A DNA stretch of 64,000 nt from Strigops habroptila (taxonomy: Eukaryota; Chordata; Aves; Psittaciformes; Psittacidae). The stretch lies in assembly GCF_004027225.2 (NCBI RefSeq), contig NC_044277.2:30084995-30148994 (forward strand), read 5' to 3'. The position numbers were made by a program, and so were the translations under genes. The notes beneath the pieces are model-generated. The model did no database searches. It was not told the origin of the DNA and was given only the letters and a program-made list of their open reading frames with translations. Below, in pieces: positions 26,536 to 38,100 of this stretch; the first letter of the stretch is position 1; every line of letters begins with the position of its first letter.

Positions 26536-27124
26536 TGTGCTGGTTTTGGCTGGGATAGAGTTAATTTTCTTCACAGTAGCTAGTCAATAGTTTGGATTTG
26601 TGTTGGAAACAGTGTGGATAGCACACTAATGTTTTAGTTGTTGCTGAGCAGGGCTTATACAGAGCCAAGGCCTTTCCTGCTCCTCACCCCACCCCACCAG
26701 AGAGCAGGGTGGGGTTTGCACAAGGAGTTGGGAGGGGACACAGCTGGGACAGCTGACCCCAACTGACCAAGGGATATTCCAGACCATATGACATCATGCT
26801 CAGCATGTAAAGCTGGGGGAAGAAGGAGGAAGGAAGGGATGTTTGAAGTGATGGCGTTTGTCTTCCCAGGTAACTATTATATGTGATGGAGCCCTGCTTT
26901 ACTGGAGATGGCTGAACACCTGCCTGCCGATAGAAGTGGTGAGCAAATTCCTTGTTTTGCTTTGCTTGTGCGAATAGCTTTAGCTTTACCTGTTAATCTG
27001 TCTTTATGTCGATCCACAAGTTTTCTCACTTTTACTCATCTGATTCTTTCTCCCACCCCAACATGGGTGGAATGAGCGAGCAGCTGTGTGGGGCTTAGTT
27101 GCCAGTTGCGGTTAAACCACAACA
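26536..27124 (+). mobile_element. Solo LTR of an avian ERVL-like retrovirus
   Basis: A 589-bp block starts tgtgctggttttggctggga and ends ggttaaaccacaaca, keeping the TG...CA ends. Its start, middle (gatattccagaccatatgac, atcatgctcagcat) and end match the common avian ERVL-type LTR as I remember it. Five-base flanks tatag (26531-26535) and catgg (27125-27129) agree at three of five positions, the two differences being transitions, so they may be an old target-site duplication. No gag, pol or env lies next to it, so it is a solo LTR left by recombination. It contains a GC-rich hairpin (26686-26715). Old promoter or polyadenylation activity is possible but not shown. Confidence 0.85.
26686..26715. 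repeat. GC-rich hairpin inside the LTR
   Basis: accccaccc (26686-26694) and gggtggggt (26707-26715) are perfect 9-bp complements with a 12-nt loop. Further G runs (ggg, gggg) follow at about 26731-26738, so the plus strand could alternatively form a long-looped G-quadruplex. Confidence 0.5.
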
Positions 27125-27129
27125 CATGG

Positions 27130-27648
27130 CTTGCACTGTCCCTATTTTCAGTGCATTTGAACTTTCTTTCTTCCTTCAAATTATCTTTTTTTTTTTTCCC
27201 TCTTTCTTTCTGCAGTCACTGATTTTGTCTCTCCAATCCGAGAACCATTCAGGTACCAATTATATTAAAATTTCAGCACTCAGGCAGAAGTCCAAAACAG
27301 ACACTTTTTCTTGATGTGCCATCTCAAAGATCCCAAAGTGATGTTGGGTGATATGTGAGACCAAAGCACAAAGTAGTGGTTATCCACAAACCGCAAACTG
27401 TCTTCTGGAACAAATAACATAAAGAAATGTAGCTTGTTAAGCCACTAAGAAACCCCTCTTTTGCCTTAGAAATGAAAAGGAAGAGGGAAAAACTGAGTTT
27501 GGTTTGAAGAGGAGACACTCCTGAGGTGATAAGAGAAGCATATTTTTGAGTTCAGTTTGAACAAATCCTGCTGTAAACCAGAAGGACCTTATCCTTGGAA
27601 CAGGTCACTAAAACATCATGGTAGAACAAAGGGAGCTTTTGAGCCAGA
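27130..27648. other. Short unique stretch between LTR and CR1
   Basis: Contains a pyrimidine-rich tract (about 27163-27213) with a T run and ending tgcag, which resembles a splice acceptor, but no recognisable coding sequence follows. Nothing else stands out. Confidence 0.5.
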
Positions 27649-29337
27649 TCATAGAATCATAGAATCATAGAATCGTAAGGGTTGGAAAGGACCTTAAGAT
27701 CATCTAGTTCCAACCCCCCTGCCATGGGCAGGGACACCTTGCCCTAAACCATGTGGCTCAAGGCTCTGTCCAACCTGGCCTTGAACACCGCCAGGGATGG
27801 AGCATCCACAACCTCCCTGGGCAACCCATTCCAGTGCTTCACCACCCTCACTGTAAAGAACTTCTTCCTTATATCTAATCTAAACTTCCTCTGTTTAAGT
27901 TTGAACCCATTACCCCTTGTCCTACCACTACAGTCCCTAAGGAAGAGTCCCTCCCCAGCATCCTTGTAGACCCCCTTCAGATACCGGAAGGCTGCTATGA
28001 GGTCACCACGCAGCCTTCTCTTCTCCAGGCTGAACAGCCCCAACTCTCTCAGCCTGTCTTCATATGGGAGGTGCTCCAGCCCTCTTATCATCCTCGTGGC
28101 CCTCCTCTGGACTCGCTCCAACAGCTCCATGTCCTTTTTATGTTGAGGACACCAGAACTGTACGCAGTACTCCAAGTGGGGTCTCACAAGAGCAGAGTAG
28201 AGGGGCAGGATCACCTCCTTCGACCTGCTGGTCACGCTTCTTTTGATGCAGCCCAGGATACGGTTGGCTTTCTGGGCTGCAAGCGCACACTGCCGGCTCA
28301 TGTTAAGCTTCTCGTCAACCAACACCCCCAAGTCCTTTTCTGCAGGGCTGCTCTGAATCTCTTCTCTGCCCAGCCTGTAGCAGTGCCTGGGGTTGCCCCG
28401 ACTCAGGTGTAGGACCTTGCACTTGGCTTGGTTAAACTTCATAAGGTTGGCATCGGCCCACCTCACAAGCGTGTCAAGGTCCCTCTGGATGGCATCCCTT
28501 CCCTCCAGCGTATCAACCGAACCACACAGCTTGGTGTCGTCGGCAAACTTGCTGAGGGCGCACTCAATCCCACTGTCCATGTCGCCGACAAAGATGTTGA
28601 ACAGGACCGGTCCCAACACCGATCCCTGAGGGACACCACTCGTTACAGGTTTCCAACTGGACATCGAGCCATTTACCACAACTCTTTGCGTGCGGCCATC
28701 GAGCCAGTTTTTTATCCACCGAGTGGTCCATCTATCAAATTGATGTCTCTCCAATTTAGAGACAAGGATGTCATGTGGGACAGTGTCGAATGCTTTGCAC
28801 AAGTCCAGGTAGATGACATCAACTGCTCTGCCGCTGTCCATCAGTTCCGTGGCTCCATCATAGAAGGCCACCAAATTGGTCAGGCAGGATTTCCCCTTAG
28901 TGAAGCCATGTTGGCTGTCACCAACCACCTCGTTGTTTTTCATGTGCCTTAGCATGTTTTCCAGGAGAAACTGTTCCAAGATTTTGCCAGGCACAGAGGT
29001 GAGACTGACTGGTCTGTAGTTCCCCGGGTCTTCCACCTTCCCCTTCTTGAAAATGGGGGTTATATTACCCTTCTTCCAGTCATCGGGAACTTCACCTGAC
29101 TGCCAGGATTTTTTGAATATGATGGACAGTGGCTTAGCAACTTCATTCGCCAGCTCCTTCAGGACCCGTGGATGGATTTCATCAGGTCCCATGGATTTGT
29201 GCACGTTCAGGTTCTTAAGATGGTCTCGAACCTGATCCTCTCCTACAGTGGGCCTAAGGTCTTCGTTCTCACAGTCCCTGCATTTGCTTTCCAAGACTTG
29301 GGTTGTGTGGTCAGAGCATTTGCTGGTGAAGACTGAG
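27649..29337 (-). mobile_element. CR1 LINE, 5'-truncated, about 1.7 kb
   Basis: The 3' end lies on the left: repeated atagaatcat (minus strand attctatgat) from about 27649, then the conserved CR1 3' UTR (ggttggaaaggacctt, ccaacccccctgccatgggc), then the ORF2 coding region up to about 29337 where similarity to CR1 stops. The 5' UTR, ORF1, endonuclease and the start of the RT region are missing, as is usual after incomplete reverse transcription. The reading frame is intact throughout, which suggests a comparatively young copy for a bird. GC content is visibly higher than in the flanks. The 5' junction carries a 10-bp tandem duplication (29336-29355). Confidence 0.95.
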
Positions 29338-29345
29338 ATATGCAC
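27744..29345 (-). CDS. CR1 ORF2 C-terminal half: reverse transcriptase
   Basis: The 533-codon frame is the RT and C-terminal part of CR1 ORF2p, the enzyme that copies CR1 RNA at its target. Visible RT motifs, by residue: NYRPVSLTS (109-117), HGFTKGKSC (146-154), YLDLCKAFD (179-187, first catalytic Asp), QGSVLGP (240-246), FADD (267-270, catalytic Asp pair), EKDLGV (336-341). The C-terminal region follows ([11 protein letters not shown] at 388-398; [10 protein letters not shown] at 488-497) and ends in a normal stop. A full CR1 ORF2 is roughly 900-1000 residues, so the N-terminal endonuclease is absent. The first codon is GTG and lies in junction sequence, so it is not a genuine start; the upstream frame runs on for about 23 codons to a TGA. 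There is no stop or frameshift in the element. It cannot retrotranspose without its missing half, and whether it is transcribed is unknown. Confidence 0.93.
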   Translation of the reverse strand: MHISVFTSKCSDHTTQVLESKCRDCENEDLRPTVGEDQVRDHLKNLNVHKSMGPDEIHPRVLKELANEVAKPLSIIFKKSWQSGEVPDDWKKGNITPIFKKGKVEDPGNYRPVSLTSVPGKILEQFLLENMLRHMKNNEVVGDSQHGFTKGKSCLTNLVAFYDGATELMDSGRAVDVIYLDLCKAFDTVPHDILVSKLERHQFDRWTTRWIKNWLDGRTQRVVVNGSMSSWKPVTSGVPQGSVLGPVLFNIFVGDMDSGIECALSKFADDTKLCGSVDTLEGRDAIQRDLDTLVRWADANLMKFNQAKCKVLHLSRGNPRHCYRLGREEIQSSPAEKDLGVLVDEKLNMSRQCALAAQKANRILGCIKRSVTSRSKEVILPLYSALVRPHLEYCVQFWCPQHKKDMELLERVQRRATRMIRGLEHLPYEDRLRELGLFSLEKRRLRGDLIAAFRYLKGVYKDAGEGLFLRDCSGRTRGNGFKLKQRKFRLDIRKKFFTVRVVKHWNGLPREVVDAPSLAVFKARLDRALSHMV

Positions 29346-29355
29346 AGATATGCAC
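29336..29355. repeat. 10-bp tandem duplication at CR1 5' junction
   Basis: agatatgcac occurs twice in a row (29336-29345, 29346-29355), exactly where CR1 similarity ends. It could be filler copied at the junction by template switching during insertion, or a later slippage event. A possible 5-bp cagat match (left flank near 27645-27649; right at 29345-29349) is too short to claim as a target-site duplication. Confidence 0.6.
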
Positions 29356-31530
29356 CTGCCGGGGACTTGACTAGCTCTGCTGTCAAAACATCATATTGTT
29401 CCTGAAGTAGCAAGCATAGTTTTGTTTGACTATTAATTAAAGATCACTTCAACTAGGTGTCTGGATCTTGCCAACTCCAAGAGTAGCATATTCATATAGG
29501 TTTCACTGTACTGAATGTATTAATTTCCTTTGCATAATTTATGTAATGAAGTAACCTAATTCTGTACTCACCCAAAATCAAACCTGCCTTTCTTAAGTGT
29601 TCTTTGTTTTTTTTTTCCTCTCCTTTTTTATTCTTTTCTATAGTGCTAATCCATGGTTTAGACAGACTGTGGGGCCCACCTACTGTGGAAACCTTTTCCC
29701 CAATATAATTGTTAACGGAGGCTCCAGCAGTTTGAGAGAAATGAAAACAAAACCTTATTATCCAATAAAGGATCATTAAAAATTCAGCAGCTAACAGTTT
29801 TTGGCTGACAAAATTGTTGAACACACCAAGAAGCAGAAAGAAAAATTGGCTATTTTCTGATCGCAGGCCTAATTAGAAATGAACAGCTTAACTGTACCAT
29901 TATGTGCCAATGACTGTGACCTGCATGGTATTTTCATTTCTGAATCTCTTTATATAAAGAATTTCCTGTGAGATTTTGTTACTCTCTAAATGTCTCTGTA
30001 TAGTATTGACTGCAACTGAGGGCCAGGTTTTGTTAAAAGAAAAGTCTGGCTTTAATGGTGTGGAAGTTGAATGTACATATATATTTTTTATTGGATCAGG
30101 TTCTAAGACTGGATATCCCACAGCACCAGTCTTGTGGGTTTGGGGATTATTTTTTTTACAAATTCATTTTTACAGTTTACAGAAGCCACTTAAAAATAAG
30201 ACAATAAAGGTTACGTGAGAATTGCAGGACTGTAGGACTTCCTGCAGTCTACCTCAGGAACTGAAATGCTGCCCCAGCAGACTCAGTTGCCTCTCTGAGA
30301 CCATACTTAGCGTAAAACAGGGCAGAATTAGGTTTTATGGGCCAGATTCCTTCTTATGTTAATTCCTCTGAAATCAACAGAATTTTTTTAAGAATAAATT
30401 TGAACCAGCCTGTTTAGTGCTTCTGCTCCAGAAGTCTACAATTACTGGTGTTTCAGGATCAGTTGCACCATTCCTTTCCCTGTCTGAGCCTGAGACAAAG
30501 GTCTTAGTGAATAAAGCTTCATTAGATCACAGAGATATAAATAATTTAGCAGAGTTAATCATAATTGGAGGTTTCTTCTCATAAGTGGATTAAACTGACC
30601 TGGGGGCAGAATTAGTTCCCACCTCTGGAGACAATCAACTGCCAGATCAAGTTCAAGGTCTTTGAGAAGTTCTTGTTCCAGAAGTTCATCCTGCTGAACT
30701 TTCCCTGTTCTGACCATGCATCCCAACTTCACTTATGTTGATTTATGCCAAGAAGGAGGACTTGTACACATGGGAACTCAGGGTGTTAGGAAACCTGACG
30801 TTTTCACGCAGTTTGGTCTGGTGTGCTGTTTCTGGGGAAAAAAAAAAAAAAAAAGTCTTAAATAGGCTCTCAGGTACACTGAAATTATTGATAATGGTTT
30901 ATTTCACAATAGATGCTCCATAATTACTGAAGTTACAGAATTAGAGCAACCATAGCAAACATTATAGAAGTTTAGAAAATGAGAAGTGTTCTTTCACCAA
31001 CTTTCAAACTGAGCGTTGTTGAGTTACTTGCCTTGTTCATTCAGGTGTAATCTATGATTAACCCATTAACCCCTTTGAAGTCTACACATTTGTTGTGGAT
31101 TTCTGCCACAAAAACAAATGGCGGAATTTGATTCCAACCCAACAACACAACCTCTTTGTGTAACTAGAGACTGTCACCTCTTGCTGTATTGTAGTGCCAC
31201 CAGATCGTAACAGAAGCAGCAAAAGATATATTTTTATATATACTTGATACAGCACATAGTAAAGCCCAGTTTTGTAGCTGTTCTGACACATAAATAATCC
31301 AAACACTGAGGTAGCCCCCACCGTTTGCCATCAGACAACTCATATTGAGCAATGGCAACTATGTAAGTAACTTTTTTACATGTTCAAATCCCATATACAG
31401 TTGTAATAGACAGTCATTGCATTCAAGACAGTATTCCTTTTTCACAGATGTTGCACATGTAATGGTTGCTGCTTCTTTTTTTTGCCACAGTGCAGGATTG
31501 AAGTTTATTGTGAGATTAGTTTCTGTTATC

Positions 31531-31592
31531 TAACAACAACAAAAAAAAAAAGAAACCAAAAAAACCCCCCAAAACCCAAAAAAAACCCCCTA
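31531..31592. repeat. A/C low-complexity tract with long C runs
   Basis: A runs alternate with C6 (31565-31570), C3 (31575-31577) and C5 (31586-31590). On the minus strand this gives three G runs, the longest of which can supply two G3 tracts, so a G-quadruplex is possible but marginal. Confidence 0.6.
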
Positions 31593-32058
31593 AGAAATAG
31601 GTCATGTACCATTGTTCATGCATATTCAAGGTGATATGAAACTACATAACTTTGTGATCTTCTGTTTTATTAAGAGGCAGCTACTTTGGGTCTTTTGTGA
31701 CGAATTAAATGACAGTATACTTTGACTTTGGTCAAGCTCTAACAGAGATCTGATGAAAAAGTTATTTGTTTCCTTTAAACAACTAAACAGAAATTTTTCT
31801 TTTGACCCTATTCTAAAGAACTATGTTGCTAGAAAATGTGGAGTAAAGAGGGGATAGAAATCTATTGGTTACAGAGCTTGTATCACCAGCTCAGGTGGCT
31901 TGGATGTCACCCTTATGGTCTTCTGATGTTACTTCAGAAGATTGTACTGTCAGCAGGAAAATGGGTCTTTTTGAAAAGATTTTCTCCTTTACCAAAGGCG
32001 TCTTATGAGATGTTAAGCTCATTAGGAAACCAGAAGAAAATCCAGCCGAACTTTTAAG

Positions 32059-32104
32059 TCTTTTTTTTTTTTTTACTTTTTTCTTTTTTTTTTCTTTTTT
32101 TTTA
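32059..32104 (+). repeat. T-rich tract
   Basis: About 46 bases of T broken by single A or C. Simple low-complexity sequence; there is no adjacent retrocopy body to make it a poly(A) tail. Confidence 0.7.
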
Positions 32105-35100
32105 GCTTTTGGTCATTAAGAATGTGAAAAGGGGCTTAGCTTTTTGAGCAGCTCCAGGGAAAGATGGGAAGGGGAAAAATGTTGAGATCTTATGACTACA
32201 GTTGTTAATATACAGTGGTGATATTATTCAAGCTGCGATAGTTAAAGGCCTGTCAGCACTTCCATTTGAAACCCAGTCTTTTTAACATTTATTTTTCCAA
32301 AAAGAAGTCCAGTGTTAGTTGAATTTTAGCATATAAGAATGCATCCTGGGAGAAAATTCCCTTTGTGACATTTCAAATAGCTGGTTTGCATTGTACGTGT
32401 TAGAGATAATTCAAAATGTCCCAGCCTGAGACTTATTTTTGCATTTGTATCCAGCTGTCAGCCATTTATTTGTGTGTGTATTCATATATAGAGACCTATG
32501 AGAGTGTGTTTGTACGTATATGTGTGAGTATATATTGTTGTACAACCTGCAAGAGGACAACCTTTATTCTTAAATGTTAATATAGGCCTGATCTTTTCAC
32601 AGGTTAACAGCACTTTGCCTAAAGAGTTTATACCTGCTCAATCAACAGGATGGAGATCCAGATGTTCTCTTGCCAGGTCAAGCAAGCAGCCCATGTTTTG
32701 CACAGAAGTCCCAGTTTTAAGATTAAATTTTGCCTTTTGCAGTATAAAATGCACTATGCAGATAGAGCAAGAATATTTTCCCTAAAAAACAATTTGATAT
32801 GATAAAGGAGCAGGATTCCTTCAAGAAGAAGGGAAGGAATTGATCCATCACTATATTATCAGGTACAGGCCCAGAAGGGGGAGAAGATTACTTAGAAGTG
32901 CTGTTCTTCATTTTTGCAGAACAATTTGACTTACTGATCTTCCATTAACTAAACATTACACTTAGATATGCAGAAAGCTAGTTTTCCCATTTTACAAAAA
33001 CAAATACTGAGACGGGGTAAACAACACATTGCATCAAAGAGCTACTAGGTGATTTCTACTGACCTTGAAAAGTTAAACTGTGTTGGTAATGATGTAGGTT
33101 GGTGAAATATTGGAGAGTGTTCCAATTGCATTTTGAGAATGACGCACCTTGTGTGGTTAAGAGGTGTACTATCATGCAGAAGATGATTCACTAGCTTGTC
33201 AGGCGCAAGAGTCTTTGTGAAAGGCCTCAAACTCCATCTAATATTTTGTTCTCTTGAAAAATGATAGAAAATGCAAATATCAGACCTGTTACAGAAATAA
33301 TGATTTTCTTTTTGTTTGGGGTAGCTGATTGTTGTCAGGGAAAAGTGCTATTTAGAGCTCTCTGGGTCTTTGTCATGTCATTTGCTTTTCTTGGAGATAG
33401 GTAGCTCCTGTTTTTCCTTTTGCTTTGTGTGGCAAGAGGGAAGAGAAGTCCATCCTGTGAGAGAGTAACAGAGTTTAATTTAAGAATTTGTCTTATCACT
33501 CATTACTGTCATTGGCAGCTTCAAGAAAGTACATGTATCTATCTGAGACCATGTGGCTCCAAACAAGATCCACTGGGAATGGAAGCAAGACTAAGGCCAA
33601 TGTGTTTCCTCAGGAAACGAGTGGTTAAGAAGTTCTCTAGGGAAGGAAAGACCATATACAGCAGTAATGCATGCAGATACTTGCCAGAAAACAGTATTTT
33701 TGAACTAGGAAAGGGACAGGACTACTATCCACAACCCTAGCAAGTCGTGAGGCATGCAGGAACCACAAACATTACTGCCAAGGGACCTGAAGATGTGTGA
33801 CTGAAAGGATAGTCGCCCAAGGATGAGGTAACAAAGACTGTTTCCACCCATCGTCATGGAACTATGGAGACAGGGTCTGTACAAATAAGTCTCTGGGATT
33901 TTCTTTTCCTGTGCAAGGCTTGGGTTGTAATGAATGTATGAATAACACAAGCACCACAGTCTGGAAAGATAATGTAGTGTGTTATTTCCATCAGAATGGA
34001 AATGACAAGAACTGAAAGATAGCTGCTTGCCTCATCATGGGAGGTTAATTTTTGTTTTGTTTGAGTCTGTTTGCTCACTTTGAACCTTTTAAATATATCC
34101 TGTTATCCATTTATCCTTTTAAATTAATGTCTTGTCAAAATGGATCTCTTGTCAAAAATAATCTCATGATCATTTTCCATGGAAATTACACAAATCAATG
34201 CTCTCTCAGTTTGGATATCATATACTTTTATCACAGTGTGTAAGGCCAAAAAAGGCCATAGATCATTGAATCTGATCTTACATAAATACTGTAGTTTGCT
34301 CACTTTCACCCATTTACCCCTGTCTGTGTTATAAATTTAGATTTGGCCAAACTTACATATCAGAAAGCCATTGAAACTTGATCTGAGGAACTGGAGAAGT
34401 TATCAATATATTTATTTCGAAGTTTGGTCCAACTGTTAACTCTCAGAGTTAAACACTGGTGCCTAATGAAACCAATTTTTTGATCCAGCTTTGCTGAGAC
34501 CCACTTGGAGAGCTAGGAATTTAAACAAGAGGGGCTTTTTTTTTCAGCGTTCATGGCATTGGTTCCCAGATTTGTTAAAAAAAAAGTCATGTTTGTATGC
34601 TAAGTGTACAGAATATTTTAGATAGGCCATGAAATGAGAAAAAGTTAATCTCTTGTAAGACTCTTTTATCACAAAACATTGCAACACAAGTAATCAGATT
34701 ATAGAAAGGGCAGTGACTTTGTGTGTATGACCCTGTGGAGAATCCTGTCTAATGCAGACTGTCTTACTTTCTGTGGTAATACTATATTGCTTTTCTGCTT
34801 TTCTTATCCACCTGATGGGGAGTCTCAGTATGAGAGGTAAACAAACTGAAGGCAGCATGTGATGTCAGTGCAGAAGTAAGACTGCAAGAATAAAGCCAAA
34901 GTTTGACTAAAACTAGTGTTCAGCTGCTGCAAGATTCAAAGACTTTCCTAGCCACAAACATGCACTCATATACTTCTTCTATTAGTAAAGACTTTAAATA
35001 CATGCTAAAATACTGATACTGGGGCTATATCAATGCTTTCAACAGCAGAGATATAGCATGTAACTGTGTTTCAGGCTTTTGGGTGAGATCGAAGGATGTC

Positions 35101-38100
35101 GGCCATTCAACTGAGTAATACAATTTCACTAAAAAAACCCCAACCAAACAATCTAAAGGACAATATTTATGCAACAGATGATTCTAGTTTATTAACTTGT
35201 TACTTGTTAAAATTATGTTAGAGTTCATCTGATAGAATAGCTGCGTGGTATAAAGGTAAACTAATTTTAACTCTGGGCTAAGAGCTACAGGTAAGAAATA
35301 GTTTTCTAATGGTGTTTTTCTTTCCTGTACTTTCCTGTGTGCAAAGTGATGACCACTTTGCAACCTACTGGTCTTGGTGGTGATCTTATTCTCCTCTTAC
35401 ATTCTCTTTCCTCCATTCTCACTGTATAAAAGAAAAAAGAAGGTAGAGAGACATCTTTTACTCTGGAGATTTTGTAGTACATCATATGGGGAGAGAACAC
35501 ATGAAAACCCTTGAGCTGTATATGTTTTACATATAGCCCTGGCAGCAGTAATTGGGTCCTTTAACAGTTGCTGTTGCAGTGGAGGAAGGAATTGTCTGGC
35601 ATTCCTATAGCAGCTTGAAAACTTGCTCCTCGATCTGCAAGTGACCCATGGTGTGAGGTAATGGGAAGAGAGCCAAACTTTAAACAGTTTTTATTTGGAT
35701 TCAGTTGAAGTTGAATGAAGACTCAGGCTGGTGCTTTTTTTTTCCCCCAAATATTTCTCTCAGCCCATGATGAGAAGCAAAGTCTCATACTCCATTGTTC
35801 CTTTTTCTTCCCCCCAGCAGCATATTTTAAAGATGGAAATTCAGCTATTTCTATTTCCTTACTTTTGTCAGTTTGGGTCATAGCCTTAATGTTACTTAAA
35901 CAGTTTCTTTAAAGTAATGGAGCCCTTAATATAGACTTAATAAAGCAGTGTAAGGCGGTATGGATTTCCTTCTGTCTAAGGTTCAGAGGCCTTTATCTGA
36001 ATAATACATTAGATACTTTTATTCACTAGTGAGGCTTCGTAACAGGAAAAACTTTGAAGGGAACGTCTATCTTATCATTAAATTGATAATAGACATGTTC
36101 TTTACTTTTTATCCCTTTTGTAGCACATCTTTTACCTCTGACAGGTTTCTCTAGGAATTAAACAGGGACCATAGGATACTTTCACCAGCATATAACAATG
36201 TGGTCTCCTAACTTGTTGCAAGCATAAATAACCATGGCGAGGAAAACCTTATCAAAAGGTGCTTTGATACTTGCATGTTACTTGTATTGTTATTATATAC
36301 AGCGCCGTAATGCAAAGTAGAATACTGTTTTAATAATTTTTTTTTCAGTGTAAGAGGGATACATAAACATAGGTTCATTTTAAGGATTAATTCGGCAATT
36401 GCTTCTATGAAATGTATGTTGACATTATTATAGCAAATTTAGATTCAGTGATACCTATATAACTATTTTTCCTCCCTGAGCTGAATATCTGTGTGCCTTC
36501 ATTTGAAAATAGAAGTAAATGAGTTCTAATATGCCAAAGTATGATAATGTTTCCAACATATGTATAACAAAGAATACAAATGCAACTCTTTCACCCAGAA
36601 TGCCATACTCTGTATCTTGGGGTTTTTTGTATGCATATATAATTCCAGGTTTAGAGACCTTGCAAAGATACACCAAACTGCCTATTAATTGTTAACAACT
36701 CCTATTAACCAGTTTATGCTGTTGAAAAACTTGGCTTTCCTTATTTGTACTAATAACTCATTTTCCTGATTTAATCTATATTCAGCTTTTCTATTTCTCA
36801 GTAAAGCCTCTAGCAAAGGTGTTTCAAATGAAGAGCTGACAATAAAGCAAAAATTCTGGACAAAATTGTAAACAGTGTTTTTGCTGAACATTTCAGATGA
36901 AATTCTCAGTTAGTGTAGACCAAATCCACTTCAATTTCAGTAACTGTTTTATGTTTGCCATAAAATCTGATCTAAAAGGACTTAATGAAAGTGAATAGCT
37001 GATCATTCTGGTTGTATCTTAGACTCTGATGTACGTCAAAGTGAAAAAAAGAACTGAATAAGAGGAAAGAGGTAAGAATTGGTCCAAATTCCTAGTCCAA
37101 TCAGTCTCCAAAGGAAAAGAAGTCAAGAGAAAGTATCTGGATATTTCCACATTCCACTTCTGATAGTAATAAGTTCTTGCATGGCTTTCAGTGAGGAAAA
37201 CAAATTTTGCAAGAATCTGTTTCTGTGAGATATCTGATTCATGCTTTTTGTCATTCAAATGGTAAAATCTTTAGGGTTCATTATATTAGTATATAGCTTG
37301 ACAGAAATGTATGGAAATACATTTGATTTACAATAGGACAGGCGATTTTGAACAACTCTTCATGTCATTTATAGATATATATTCTCATTGGATCTGAATC
37401 TGAGCTATGATTAGAAGTGTTTTGAGTCATATACAACTGCAAATCCAAATTGGAGTGAGTAATATCTTGAAAAAGCTAATGTTGCTGCTTTTTTAAAAAT
37501 GACAGTTCTTATTCTGTTTTTAAAAAGAACATAATTTTCCATGGTTTTTGGTTAAAAATTAGCAAAAGTACTATACTTTATTCCATGCTGAACAGTAACT
37601 TCAGTTATTTGTGAAGTTGAAAAAACCCAATTATGTTAATTCAAGCAAGGTATATCAGCTGCCTTTTATTTTATCTATATCATGGAATGAATGACATTAT
37701 TAACTGCATATGATCAGATTGTGTTGGGCCTAGTATGCATAATTTCATTTTTGTTATTGTTTATACTTATTTGTGACTTTGAGTAGGGGAATCAATAGTT
37801 TTTATCACTTGCAGCTCCACACTGAAATGCGTAAGATAGCAGTAGACTTATTAGTGAAATAAATACGTCTTATTGCTTCTGGCTAAATGCTTTTGCAAAT
37901 ATTTGGCCCTTTTGTTTGGTATTCCTGTAGATGACATATACTTCTTGTGAAAAATATTCAACCAGAGGAAATCAGATAGATTCCTTTTTGCAGTTCATCG
38001 TGTAGCAAGAAGTGAGAATACATCTCCTAGAATCTAGGAATACACATTAGTCTTTAAGCTTCTATCTTTCCATGTGTAATGAATAATTTCTTTCTACTTT

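Noticed and set aside
28071..28952. Plus-strand ORFs of 113 and 174 codons inside the CR1 element
   Set aside because: They are opposite-strand shadows of the CR1 reverse-transcriptase frame, kept open by its GC-rich codons.
30838..30854. A17 run as the poly(A) tail of a processed pseudogene
   Set aside because: The upstream sequence has no gene-like frame, no polyadenylation signal at the right distance and no flanking duplication.
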